Shown piece after piece: positions 33,905 through 44,120 of a stretch of 64,000 nt of DNA. The translations under genes and the position numbers were made by a program. Each line of letters opens with the position of its first letter. The first letter of the stretch is position 1. This DNA comes from Aporrectodea caliginosa (taxonomy: Eukaryota; Annelida; Clitellata; Crassiclitellata; Lumbricidae): positions 1,432,882 through 1,496,881 of the forward strand of contig JACEVL010006447.1 of assembly GCA_020284085.1 (NCBI GenBank), given 5' to 3'. The notes under the pieces were generated by a model, which searched no databases, had not been told where the DNA came from, and saw only the letters and a list, made by a program, of their open reading frames with translations.

Positions 33905-35365
33905 ATGAAGAGTCAGCTTAAATGCCACAGAAGAATCCACACTGGAGAAAAGCCATACAGGTGTATTTTATGTCAGAAAGCTTTTGCATCAAAAGGTCAG
34001 CTGAAACGCCATACAAGAACCCACACTGGAGAGAAACCATACAAATGCAAACTCTGTTGCAGGAAATTTGCACAGACGACTACCTTGAAAAACCATTTTA
34101 AAACCCATACTGGAGAAAAGCCCTACAAGTGCAAACTATGTTGCAGAGAATTTGCACGGATGACTACTTTGAAAAAACATTTGATTACCCACACTGGAGA
34201 AAAGCCCTACAAGTGCAAACTATGTTGCAGAGAATTTGCACAGACAACTACTTTGAAAACCCATTTAATAACTCATACTGGAGAAAAACCCTACAAGTGC
34301 AATTTTTGTCACAAGGCAGTTGCAAGGAAGATTCAACTCGATTACCACTTAAGAACCCACACTGGAGAAAAACCATACTTGTGCAATTTATGTCAAAAAG
34401 CATTTGTACACACACATTCTCTGAAATACCACCTAAGGACCCACACTGGAGAAAAGTCCTACATGTGCAATTTATGTCACAAAGCATTCACAAAGAAGAG
34501 TCATCTGGATTCCCACGCAAAAACCCACACTGGAGAAAAACCATACAAGTGTAGTCTGTGTCAGAAAACTTTTGCATCCAAGAGTAATCTGAATTATCAT
34601 CAAAACTGCCACACTGGAGAAAAACCATACGTGTGCCATTTATGTCAGAAAGTCTTTACATCAATGAGTCCTCTGAAATACCATACAAGAACCCACACTG
34701 GGGAAAAACCATACATTTGCATTTTATGTCAGAAAGCCTTTGCATCAATGACTCATCTGAATTATCATGCAAAAACCCACACTGGAGAAAAACCACACGA
34801 CTGCAATTTATGTCACAAAGTAATTACACAAAGAGCTAATCTCAAAATCCATATGAAAACACATGTTAGGGGAAAGCTATACAAGTGTGGTTTATGTGAC
34901 AAAACTTTTACACATAGTGTGGATCTTGATTACCATTTGAAAACCCACTCTGGAGAAAAATTATGTAGTAGTGAATTATGTCAAAGCAGCGAGTCAAGCC
35001 TGACACAGAAATGGCTTGGAAGTACTTCACATAAGAAATTCAGCATATTTGCAGACAATCGCAATGGTAGTGGTGAAAGAGTCTTGCTAACAACAGAAAT
35101 TATACAAAACCTTTCGTCTAGCCAGGGTATGGAGTCAAGTCAAGATGAAAAGCAACATTATGAAGTTAATTCAACATTTAATACTAACATAGATTGTTTC
35201 GTTATGAGACCTTATGGTTGTGGAATGTGTGATGAAATGTTTGAAATTAAAGAAGAATTCATGGAACATTGTTTCAATTGCTATGATGATCCACACCAAA
35301 ATACATTTCCTGAACTGTTTCATCATTTCGTTTTGAAGCATTATGGTTGTGGAATGAATGTGTGA
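33905..35365 (+). CDS. Multi-C2H2 zinc-finger protein, 486 aa, 12 fingers; possibly a truncated gene or young pseudogene
   Basis: A single uninterrupted frame begins at a true ATG and encodes 12 consecutive C-x2-C-x12-H-x3-H fingers on a strict 28-residue period. The first Cys of each finger lies at about residues 20, 48, 76, 104, 132, 160, 188, 216, 244, 272, 300 and 328. Nearly all linkers are HTGEKP; the last ones are degenerate (HVRGKL, HSGEKL). Fingers 2-4 share CKLCC and differ little, which suggests recent internal duplication. Such proteins usually bind DNA in the nucleus, but the target is unknown. Residues 349-436 are finger-free. Residues 437-459 form a C-x2-C-x12-H-x3-C module. 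The ATG falls inside a finger: its Cys pair lies upstream, and so does another whole finger cut off by an in-frame TAA at 33872-33874. That start is therefore probably not ancestral. No intron is evident. I am confident of the family, not of functionality or start. Confidence 0.85.
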   Translation: MKSQLKCHRRIHTGEKPYRCILCQKAFASKGQLKRHTRTHTGEKPYKCKLCCRKFAQTTTLKNHFKTHTGEKPYKCKLCCREFARMTTLKKHLITHTGEKPYKCKLCCREFAQTTTLKTHLITHTGEKPYKCNFCHKAVARKIQLDYHLRTHTGEKPYLCNLCQKAFVHTHSLKYHLRTHTGEKSYMCNLCHKAFTKKSHLDSHAKTHTGEKPYKCSLCQKTFASKSNLNYHQNCHTGEKPYVCHLCQKVFTSMSPLKYHTRTHTGEKPYICILCQKAFASMTHLNYHAKTHTGEKPHDCNLCHKVITQRANLKIHMKTHVRGKLYKCGLCDKTFTHSVDLDYHLKTHSGEKLCSSELCQSSESSLTQKWLGSTSHKKFSIFADNRNGSGERVLLTTEIIQNLSSSQGMESSQDEKQHYEVNSTFNTNIDCFVMRPYGCGMCDEMFEIKEEFMEHCFNCYDDPHQNTFPELFHHFVLKHYGCGMNV

Positions 35366-35472
35366 TGAAAATGTTTGAAATTGAAAAAGGATTTGTGCAA
35401 CATTGTTACAGCCACTACAGTGAAGATCCACTGAAAGATACATTTCTTAAACTATTTGAAAATCACCTATGA
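35366..35472 (+). pseudogene. Frameshifted second copy of the C-terminal C-x2-C module
   Basis: Right after the ORF stop the DNA repeats the preceding module. The segment coding YGCGMCDEMFE near 35213 recurs from 35342. The second copy carries an extra AATG and an extra A (net +5), so the main frame ends in GMNV. In the shifted frame the module continues (EIEKGFVQHCYSHY, then DPLKDTFLKLFENHL) to a TGA at 35470-35472. Here the last ligand pair reads H-x3-H instead of the H-x3-C of the first copy. This implies that the ancestral protein ended with two tandem copies, about 35 residues longer. Confidence 0.7.
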
Positions 35473-35856
35473 AGTTACTCTAATAGAATGGAGAAAAGTT
35501 CCAAGTTTCAATTTGTTAATTTTACAGCAACTATGCCATTGAAAACTGCTACGTGGCTACTACCAAGTGACCTGAGTTTCTTGCTCGACAGGAACATCTA
35601 TGTTGATGTTTGTTGTGTTTCTCGTTTATCTAAAGTTTTTGGTTCATCTGAAGTTTTTCATTAGTTTAAGAGTTTTCGGTTTCAGGTTTGTTCATGCATC
35701 TGCCACAGATTTGACTCGATTTTAATTTGTCCGATTATTGCCGCAGATTTTGGCCTACTGGATTTTAATTTTTCCGATCATTGCCTCTGATTTGACTGGA
35801 TTTTAATTTTTCCTATTACATCATTAGGACCTATGAAAAAAAAATTGACGTTTTTG

Positions 35857-36742
35857 CAGTGTGATTCTCGTTACGATAACGATAACGAAAATGTTCGTTA
35901 ACGAAAATAAAATGATTTCGTTAACGATAACTATAACTATAACTAAAAATATCATTAACTATAACTATAACTATAACGAAAATAACAATAACGAAAATTC
36001 ATCTTTATTTTCGTTAATGCAAAAAATAAAAATAGGAAGTTCAATATGGACGATTCGACATAAATGAGAATGAAAAAATGCGATATTTTTATTATGCAAG
36101 TGTCAGTTATTTTGGAAACTCGTGTATTCATGAAGCTGAATGCAACCATGTTCGCTTCCCGGTCGGGTCGGTTTATCAGAGATTAATTTCTCGGATCTTT
36201 ACTGCGGGTGGCTCGGTCGCATTATAAACGTGGAGTACAATACAACACACAACACAACACAATATACTGGGGCGCGGTGGTTTGGGGTATGTTCGGTGCC
36301 TTGCAGCTGGAGGGTTGCGGGTTCGAATCCACCTCAAAGCCGCTGCGTAGTGACCCTGGGCATTGGGCAAGTCCTTCACTCGCAATTGCTCATGCGCTTC
36401 GGCGTGAAACTCCGACTACAGCAGTAGTCGGGAGCGCCTCTGAATGGGAAATCTGGTCGAGGCGCTATAACAAGTGTTCAAATACAATACAATACAAAAA
36501 AGGCTTTCAAAGCTCTGAGTAAATTGTGAAAAAGCGTGTTAATACGCACAATTTTGCTTATAGCCTTAATTATTGTAACTAAGTAGTAACTAAAATTAAC
36601 TAATATAAAAATCCATTAACTATAACTATAACTATAACTAAAAAATAATACTAACTATAACTATAACTGTAACTAAAATAAGAAACCATTAACTATAACT
36701 GTAACTATAACTAAAATAAAATCTGTAAGGAGAATCACACTG
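35857..36742. mobile_element. hAT-type MITE with ATAACT-rich subterminal arrays, 886 bp including a nested SINE
   Basis: The termini are inverted: CAGTGTGATTCTCGTTAC at 35857 and GTAAGGAGAATCACACTG ending at 36742 (17 of 18 match). They are flanked by a perfect 8-bp direct repeat, CGTTTTTG, at 35849-35856 and 36743-36750. A CAGTG-type end with an 8-bp target duplication fits the hAT superfamily. Next to both ends are arrays of ATAACT/ACTATA-like hexamers (about 35875-36000 and 36590-36720). The centre contains a SINE A copy (36269-36496) that must have inserted later; without it the MITE is about 650 bp. No transposase frame is present. It lies about 385 bp downstream of the zinc-finger frameshift module. 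Confidence 0.88.
36269..36496 (+). mobile_element. tRNA-derived SINE (family A), full-length copy with (ATACA)n tail
   Basis: The head GGGGCGCGGTGG...GGGTATG resembles a pol III A box. It is followed about 40 nt on by a perfect B box, GGTTCGAATCC, near 36330. The body has a GGGCAAGTCCTTCACTCGCA stretch and CATGCGCTTCGGCGTGAAAC. The 3' region GGGAGCGCCTCTGA...GAGGCGCTATAACAAG ends in GTTCAAATACAATACAATAC. It is inserted inside the MITE at 35857-36742. Target duplications are hard to define because the surrounding DNA is ACAAC/ATACA-rich. It has no coding capacity and would depend on a LINE sharing its tail. Confidence 0.88.
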
Positions 36743-36754
36743 CGTTTTTGAATA

Positions 36755-38620
36755 CCAAAAGGTAGCTAGAAGACTTAGTGCCTTTCTTTCTTCAGTTGAT
36801 ATGATACTGTACCTGCTTTTTAGTTATTTGTGTAACTATGTGTTTGCAAAATTTTAAACTTCTATATGTCTTACGCAGTAAAATGTTAAGCACATAAAGT
36901 GATTGGGAAAATACACTTCAAATTTCTTGGTTTTTGAACAAACATTTTATTACGAACACTCTTTAATTGGCATATAGCCTACCCCAATAATATGTTATAT
37001 TAAAAGAAGGCATAATTTTAAGTTACATTCTTGATTGTCTGTTGCTTTTCTTTCTGGTTCGTATTGATAATAGTTATTCTTAATATTTTTATTATTATTC
37101 TATTTCTATTACCTTCATCGAAACGCGCTCTCGTGCAAGACCTCTCTTTTTTATAACGCGCTACAAATGAAAATTTGTATTGTACCGGGTGTATTGCATT
37201 GTATCACCACTATTATTGTCGTTATTATTCAGCCTGTAAATGGCTTATCCACATCAACGTCGATCGATGCTTGTCCACGATAGCTGGATATACACGAATT
37301 AGCCTACATAGCGACAATTATGAGGCCTCGACCCAATGAATTGATCTGGTGATATCCTTAAACACCAATGCCTATATGAGTCATTTCCTTAAGCATCGTA
37401 TTTCTATAATGTTATAGCGGGAATGTGTGAAAGTTACGGTAACGGAGTGGACATTTTCAAATTAAAACTCACCAGATAAAATAAACAGTAAAGGATATAG
37501 GCCTATATCCAAAATAACCATGGAGACAATACTCAATAGTAAATTCATAGAAATAACTAACTTGAAGAAAAATTATGGCGAGTTTCATTTAAAAAATCGT
37601 CGAAACAACAGGTAGGCCTATGTCTAATACTCTAATTAATCTAATAGCGGAAAATGACTCATATCTATTTTAAGTCTAAGTCTCTGCGGAATCATAATGT
37701 ACCTCGGGGCAAAATAAAAAAATAAAAAATAATAATCTGAAAACTTCTATGGCGTCACTGTAATAATGCACAGGGCATCCGTCGATTGTATAGCTGCCAA
37801 GCAAAGTCGGTGTTCAGACGAAATGCTATGGTAAGCACTAAGCCCAGTCAAAAGTTAAAATGAAACCTTAGAGGATAAAGAATTAGCCATTCAGTCTACA
37901 GATAAAATGAGTGCTGCAAAGGATGTATTTAATCGAGATCTGAAGGCAGCAAATGTACTCTGTTGCTAGGAGAATGTAGGCCTACCAGAATGTGCGGCCA
38001 GGAACACGGTTTGGCCAGAGTGAGACAGTGAGATGACCTGATCGCTTCGTAAGAAGGTTTTTCAGTTGGCATAGCACGATGAGAGCGAGGAGAGCTGAAA
38101 TATAAAGTTAAATATCCTGATCTTGAAAATTATTATTCTCAATTTCTGATGGGTAGCCAATGCGACGATCTTAAGCCAGGAGACTTATGAGTTTTAGCGA
38201 AACTTCATCGAATAACCGCAGTAGCTTTAGAAATCCCAATAAGCAGCAAGTCAGTCAAGACGACTATAGATGACTAGGGTCGTCCAGGGAATTTTTCAGA
38301 AAATGGATTGTGGCATCCGATCATTCGTATGATATGAATTTGGTAGTCGGGCTGACCTACAGACGCGCTTAATGTGTTTACTGAAGTGTAGGTTAGAATC
38401 AAATGCAGCAACACAAATGCGTGACGAACAACGTTGTACTACAAGGTTACCTACAGTATGTGGATAGAATTCAGTGATTGAGACTTGTTAAGTTGCTATG
38501 TGGTAAGAAATAGAGCAAATGTTTTTCGCGGAACGAGCACACGATGTTACTTGTTTCTGGAAATAAATTTAACTATAGGCCTACCTAGCCATCTGCCCGA
38601 ACCAAAGAAGCAACAAAATT
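36755..38620. other. No recognisable gene
   Basis: A/T-rich, with TAGGCCTA at 37498, 37613, 37977 and 38576. No frames of interest. Confidence 0.5.
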
Positions 38621-38632
38621 TAATATCATAGC

Positions 38633-38965
38633 TAGGGCTGCTACTGATTTTTCAAAAACTTAATCGATTAATCTCCAAAACTTCACTTCGATAATCGATT
38701 AATCGATTCAATTCGATTAATTTGGTATCTATATTACGTAAAACGTGAAAACTGTTTAAAATGTAGTAAGTGAGCCAGAAAATAATCGCTTAATAATTTT
38801 CCACTCAAATGATTCACATAATCATTGTTCACCGTATTGTCTACTCCGGAAATGGGGCGCTCAACATTATAAAAATATAAGTAAAAACTAATCGTTAAGC
38901 CGAAATTAATCGATTAAATATTTGACGATTAATTTATTAATTAATCCTTAAAATCCACAGGTCTA
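38633..38965. mobile_element. hAT-type MITE, 333 bp, rich in AATCGATTAAT
   Basis: It begins TAGGGCTGCTACTGATTTTT and ends with the inverted, diverged ...AAAATCCACAGGTCTA. Many copies of the palindromic TTAATCGATTAA lie near both ends. It is flanked by ATCATAGC (38625-38632) and ATCATAAT (38966-38973), a 6 of 8 match consistent with an aged 8-bp duplication. The TAGGGCTG end is typical of hAT MITEs. Non-coding. Confidence 0.7.
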
Positions 38966-38974
38966 ATCATAATA

Positions 38975-40115
38975 TATACATAGCTGACAGGTATCCTATC
39001 AGAACACATGCAAAAGCCAAAATCAGTTTGCTCATATAATTGTATGTTTTTATTCTGTAGAACTGTTGTCGCTGATGTCAAGTAGCCTACAAGTCGGCCT
39101 ACTTGCATTCTATAGGCCTACTCAGGTTGGATTATAGTCTGTACATGTAGGCTACAAAGTTCAACATCTCTTCAAGAAAGTTAAACAAAATAACAGATGA
39201 CGGCAGGCCTAGTTATTTATTCAGTGTTCAACATTTGTAGTCTACGCAAGGGTGGTAGACCTACCTATCGACAACGTCCACAGTTGTCCATCGATCGATC
39301 CTCCAGCAGTCAACTCCCCCGCTTTGTAGCTTATTTGATTCGTGGTTTTTTTAACGCAAAAATCTTTCAAATGAGTGCACGACAGACCACCATTTGCAAA
39401 AGTATAAGCTTAAATTCGACTGTGTGCTTGCCCTTTCACACAACTGAGCCTATACATTACACAGGGCTTGTCCAGATTGTGATTAGGTGTCCCTCTGGCG
39501 AATGACTTGTAACAACCTATGAGAAGCAAGCTGACAAACAATATTAATTCAACAACCAGAAACACACGGGAAGACGGATAGACCTGCGAAACGGATGGAC
39601 AGAGACAGAGGGTCGGACAAGTGCGGTAAGTGACGTCTAGATGGAAGAGCACACATACGGTCCTCGCACAAATGTCGACTCCGTCTCTAAGATCACTCCA
39701 GAAGTGTTATCGAGTATGGAATCAGACACATTATCCATTTCCCGATGATTGTCCTCTTCCGGGTTGCTAACCACCTGTCAAGTTGCCGTCTCCTTCATCT
39801 GTCACTGGCAAAAGTTGGCAAGTGCAGGCCATTCTTTCAGATGTCCCACGGTTGACATATTGAGTTAACTGCCGAGAGGCAATGATGGTCCATTTAGAAT
39901 TTGTTGATTTAATTAACCAAGTGGGTTTAGCTTGAAATGTTGAACTAAACTGAGATATTTCAAATCGATTATTTCAAGTTCTAAATTAGAGCTAAGTATA
40001 TTCATATAGGCCTACTGATTAACACTTTCATAAGTAATGCATTTGCAACGTTTGATACTCAAAAATATGGGGAATTATGAGTGTCTCACTCCACCGTGAA
40101 ATCCAAGTGGAAAGC
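38975..40115. other. No recognisable gene
   Basis: Chance frames at 39197-39652 on both strands. TAGGCCTA at 39113 and 40007. Confidence 0.5.
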
Positions 40116-40118
40116 GTC

Positions 40119-40263
40119 CAAGGGCGTATTTAGGGAGTTACGGGGTCAAACTCTTCCCCACCGAAATAAATAATTGCCAAAAATTGTTTTATTATATGTC
40201 TAAGTGCGACCGTGTTCAATGGAAACCACGAAATTGTTTCCTGGTTACAGCATACGCCCTTGG
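40119..40263. mobile_element. Small TIR element, copy 2 of the 20.1 kb family
   Basis: Its left part CAAGGGCGTATTTAGGGAGT, then ACGGGGTCAAACTCTTCCCC and the AATAA...CCAAAAATTG block, follows the reverse complement of the right half of 20149-20331 in order. The right end ATACGCCCTTG completes the inverted repeat. The flanks match only about 6 of 9 bases, so the insertion is old. Non-coding. Confidence 0.6.
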
Positions 40264-40560
40264 TAGCATCATGCCATGTGCATCCTTCTGACATCGAAAC
40301 GTAAAGTTCAGGAAGAATCATACGAAACCATTTTCTAAATTACCCTAGCGGATAGAAAGGCTTGAGAAAGAGAACTATATTAGGTGGTCCTATGTACTAT
40401 AAGTGCGACAAATTTGATTGACTGAATAGCAAACAACATAAAAAGCACAAACATTTAGACCTACAATGACAATACGTCTACAAAAGTTCTCTGACCCGCT
40501 AGGTCCAGGGTTGTCCTCTTTCCAGTGGAATTTTCGAATTATCACAGGTGGCCAGCGATA

Positions 40561-41445
40561 TTTTTTATAAATCCCAAATTAGGGGACCTACGCATTTAGA
40601 TATATAACGTTAATGTTTGATCTTGCATCATTTGATTCGCATGCAGAATATAGCTTAAGCTTAACCTAATCTCAAACAAAAGTGAGGATCAGAAGCCTTC
40701 GTAGAATTCAGTACCTTAAACAGTATCAAAATTACATAAGAATTTAATTTTAAAACTGTGTCAGTGTAACGCAACCCTTAACCCTTTGGAGGTGAGGTGG
40801 GGTATGACATACCCGGGATACCCCACAGCTATACTACACTGCGTTTTCTGCGGAAAAAGTCGAACCAGCTTGGATTATTTTTTTCTACCTTAGTGAATAT
40901 GAAATACGGACACTTTAGGATCATTTAAGGTACTTTTGAACGCAATTTTTTTTTGGGGGCATATTCAAGTGAAATTATAATTTTTCGTATGCATGTTGAT
41001 TTCAATGAATTAAAAAAAGTAACGGCTCAGAGCAGAAAAAAGTGGCGATATCAGAAGATATTGCAGATATTAGATTTATAGTTTTCCACAGATGCAAAAT
41101 TGATCCATTATTACGGGTATTATGTCACGTGTTCCCAAATGTTGCATGTTTCGAGGTCCACGAAGATGCCATTGCAAAGGGCCGCTTTGATTTTGAGCGC
41201 CACCACGCTGGTCATGTCAATTATGATTAAAAACTTTTATTTGTTTCAGAAAATCACCAGTTTAGCAGATAATTGGTTAAATAACTATAGTTTAGCTCAC
41301 AATTTATGTTATTTTATGTTGAAATTGCGACTTGCAACTAATTATTTGTATTGGGGTATGTCAGACCCCACCTCACCTGAAACGTTACAATGCTTCACCT
41401 CACCTCCAAAGGGTTAAGACCGTGGTCCACAGCTGCCTGTGCCGA
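40561..41445 (+). repeat. Dispersed repeat copy 1, interrupted by the piggyBac-like element
   Basis: From ATAAATCCCAAATTAGGGGA through GCATCATTTG, GATCAGAAGCCTTCGTAGAA and GTAACGCAACCC, this matches 42594-42840 with scattered substitutions. It is then broken by the insertion at 40782-41413, and resumes at 41418 as GACCGTGGTCCACAGCTGCC. The uninterrupted length is about 245 bp. The nature of the repeat is unknown. Confidence 0.85.
40782..41413. mobile_element. piggyBac-like non-autonomous element, 632 bp, with TTAA target duplication
   Basis: The ends are perfect inverted repeats, CCCTTTGGAGGTGAGGTG at 40782 and its complement ending at 41413. Each is flanked by TTAA (40778-40781 and 41414-41417), the hallmark of piggyBac insertion. 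A second subterminal inverted pair follows: AGGTGAGGTGGGGTATGACA on the left and, complemented, AGGTGAGGTGGGGTCTGACA on the right. Frames inside are short and show no DDE transposase, so it depends on a transposase elsewhere. It interrupts a repeat whose uninterrupted copy lies at 42594-42840. Confidence 0.9.
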
Positions 41446-41449
41446 GGTA

Positions 41450-42055
41450 GCCTATTATGTGATCAGTTAGTGTAGATGGTTGGCCATCCGGATTTTGAAT
41501 TAAACGTCGTTGTTTTTGTGGTTTATCAGAATTATCATTTGACCTCTGTTATTGCTTTTGCTACCTTAACCTGTACTTTTTTCTGGCTGCAACTTTCAGG
41601 CAGTTGCACAGATAAACGCTTTCGAGGGAACAGTCATGTGTTTAATCAACAGTCAACAACCTATCGCGTCACCTGTTGTCCGCCTCCAGCACACTGCTAT
41701 TTATTCTTCAAACCTTTATTTATAGATCGTGGTTTTAGGGTTCAGGATATATAGTTGTTCAAACGGCGTAACCAATTAAACTAAATACGACATCAAAAAT
41801 AGGATTTTGTTTATTTTGGGAGATGAAGTCGATTGATACATGGATACAAACTGTCACCGAAGGAAAATAGAAACTTTATATCACGACTCCTTTACAAGAG
41901 CATGTATTGACATTATTGAATAACACCTGGGCGGGATTGACAATTTGGCCCCGCTGGCTTGTCGCCCCAGAACTAACCGAACTCTACTATACCAATCAAT
42001 ATCTGTTTTAAGTTGCGGTTGTGCCAACTTGAATTTCTTTTTAATAAACGAATAT
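41450..42055. other. No recognisable feature
   Basis: One 92-codon frame without motif (41476-41754). Confidence 0.45.
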
Positions 42056-42110
42056 TTGTATGTATGTAGGCCTATGTATGTATGTATGTAGGCCTATGTA
42101 TGTATGTATG

Positions 42111-42351
42111 AGCACTTGTTACAGCGCCCCTTCAAGATTTCTACTTAGAGCGCGCTTCAAGATTTCTACTTCAGAGGCGCTCCCGACTACAGCGCGGACA
42201 CTGAATCGGAGTTTCACGCCGAAGCGCATGAGCAATTGCGAGTGAAGGACTTGCCAAAGGTCCCTACGCGGCGGCTTGAGGTGGATTCGAACCGGCATCC
42301 CTCCGGCTGCAAGGCACCGAACATACGCTCTAAGTTACCACCGCGCCCCAC
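42111..42351 (-). mobile_element. SINE family A copy with an internal 3' duplication and TATG tail
   Basis: The head ends near 42351 on the minus strand. The B box region (GTGGATTCGAACC on the plus strand) is near 42281. The 3' block CTTCAAGATTTCTACTT occurs twice in a row (about 42131 and 42154), a local tandem duplication absent from other copies. The tail at 42057-42110 is TATG units interrupted twice by TAGGCCTA. A short (GAT)n run abuts the head. Confidence 0.87.
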
Positions 42352-42593
42352 ATGATGATGATGATGATGAATAATTTCAGCGGTACCATAGCGAAATGAC
42401 ATGTCTAATGGGCTCTAGGGAATATGCTGGAAGTGAATGAGGCTAAATACTCGTCATATGGCAACATACACAGAGAGACAGAGGTTGGCCTAAAATTAGA
42501 AGTTGCTAAATAAAAATGAAATTGATGCGTCCTTAATTGTCTATATATATGTATATATCTATATATGAAAGGCTATTTTTGCCATCGAAATCC

Positions 42594-42840
42594 TATTTCA
42601 TAAATCCCCAATTAGGTGACCTCCGCATTTAAGTATAGAAAGCTAATGTTTGATCTTGCATCATTTGCATGAAGAATATAGCTTAGCCTAATCTCAAAGA
42701 AAAATGAGGATCAGAAGACTTCGTAGAATTAAATTAAATCAGTATAAAAAAATAACATAAGAATATACCTTAGAAATTGTGTCTATATATGTAACGCAGC
42801 CTTTAGAGGTCTTGGTCCACAGCTGCATGTACCAAGGTAT
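42594..42840 (+). repeat. Dispersed repeat copy 2, uninterrupted (empty site)
   Basis: This is the same sequence as 40561-40777 joined to 41418-41445. At the point corresponding to the insertion it reads GCAGCCTTTAGAGGTCTTGG, with TTTA at 42802-42805 where the filled copy has TTAA. The repeat has no clear ends or coding frame. Two copies 2 kb apart could be a local duplication or members of a dispersed family. Confidence 0.85.
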
Positions 42841-44024
42841 ATGGTGAGACGTTCGGGAGAAAAATACCCACCGGCTGCAACTGCACTTGTTTGGCAGCCG
42901 CGACTAATTGGGAGATGCGTCATATTTCTCGGCTCGCAGAATTCCGAGACAATTCTGAAAGGATTGACGCTGACATGCTAAATGAAACCAGCGCTTCGAA
43001 GACATTGAGTGATCTCTACGGGGTTTAAAAACTACAATAAAAAACTATGTTTTGAAATATATTTTGAAAGCTAGTTTTAGTTTATTTCTTCTTCTCTATA
43101 AAAATGCTGGAAGCATAGTCAAAGGCAGAATAATTTAATTTTTATGATGTTCAGAGGATTCTCAACAGCTGTGCAGTGGTTGCCGAAACTGAAATAATTT
43201 CGTAATTTTATTCATCGCATACATCTTGGAATGTAAGCATTAAAACCTCCAGAAAATATGCAGAGTGATTACAGTCAGTGTGGACCTCTAGTGTTGGTTT
43301 AGATTGTTTAAAATCATCGAAGGGTCGAAAGTAGGCTTACTTGTTTTGGATCTGAGCAACAGAAAAGTTCTAGAGAAAGGCGACGACTTCTTCTCTGACT
43401 CTGAGTTGCTCCAGGTGGAGGCAATTCATTTGCGGTAGCCATCACGGCGGCTTGATTCGACGCTGGCAGAGACAGTGAGATGAAACGATGCTAATTCAGG
43501 TTAGTACTCGAATAGATGCACACTCAGCCATCCATCATTTCATGGTTGTTTAATGACTGTCTTGAACTGCGTTGGTACTCACGGTCTGCAATTAGACGCT
43601 CCTGTTAACAGTATGCTACTCCACTCGGATCGTATATTGTTGATAACTCCCTGGACCAGCATTTCCACGTTAATGTCGCCCAGCTATGCCTTTCATTTGA
43701 CAGTCACACCTCTAACACCGCTCTCCAACAAATTCCTTTGGTCAGTTTTGGACGCCAAGTAATGAGCTGCTTCTGAATCCTTCTAAGATTTAATTCCTTT
43801 CTTAGGAAGAGATCAACAGATCCGCAAATGGAACTGACTCACGCGTGGGTTAATTGCTTGTTCCTCGTTCGAAATGTGTCCGTCGTCAGAGCATTATTCA
43901 TCCGTCAGAAAGGTTTATAAAATATGCACCGACCACGTGCACATTTATTACGAAAAACAAGTCTACTGTCTGTCTGTCTGTTTGTCTATCTATCTGTCTG
44001 TGAGTGTGTGTCTCTCAGATGTTT

Positions 44025-44120
44025 CAGGTACTTAGGTTGCAAGTACAAGTACTTTGGTCTCAAAAACTTAAAAACTGTACTCGAGTATTGCTCGAGTACA
44101 AGTACAAATGCCAAGTACTA
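44025..44120. repeat. AAGTACTTG/ACTCGAGTA palindrome-rich patch, MITE-like
   Basis: CAAGTACAAGTACTTTGG and TACTCGAGTATTGCTCGAGT with ACAAGTACAAATGCCAAGTA form interleaved inverted repeats. Likely a small degenerate TIR element, but termini are not defined. Confidence 0.4.

Noticed and set aside
34129..34554. 141-codon second frame and other alternative frames inside the zinc-finger array
   Set aside because: Repeated nonsense peptides (DYFEKTFDYPHWRK type) are out-of-frame readings of the finger repeat.
36300..36345. tRNA gene suggested by a perfect GGTTCGAATCC B box
   Set aside because: It lacks a pairing acceptor stem and is joined to a conserved SINE body present in several copies.
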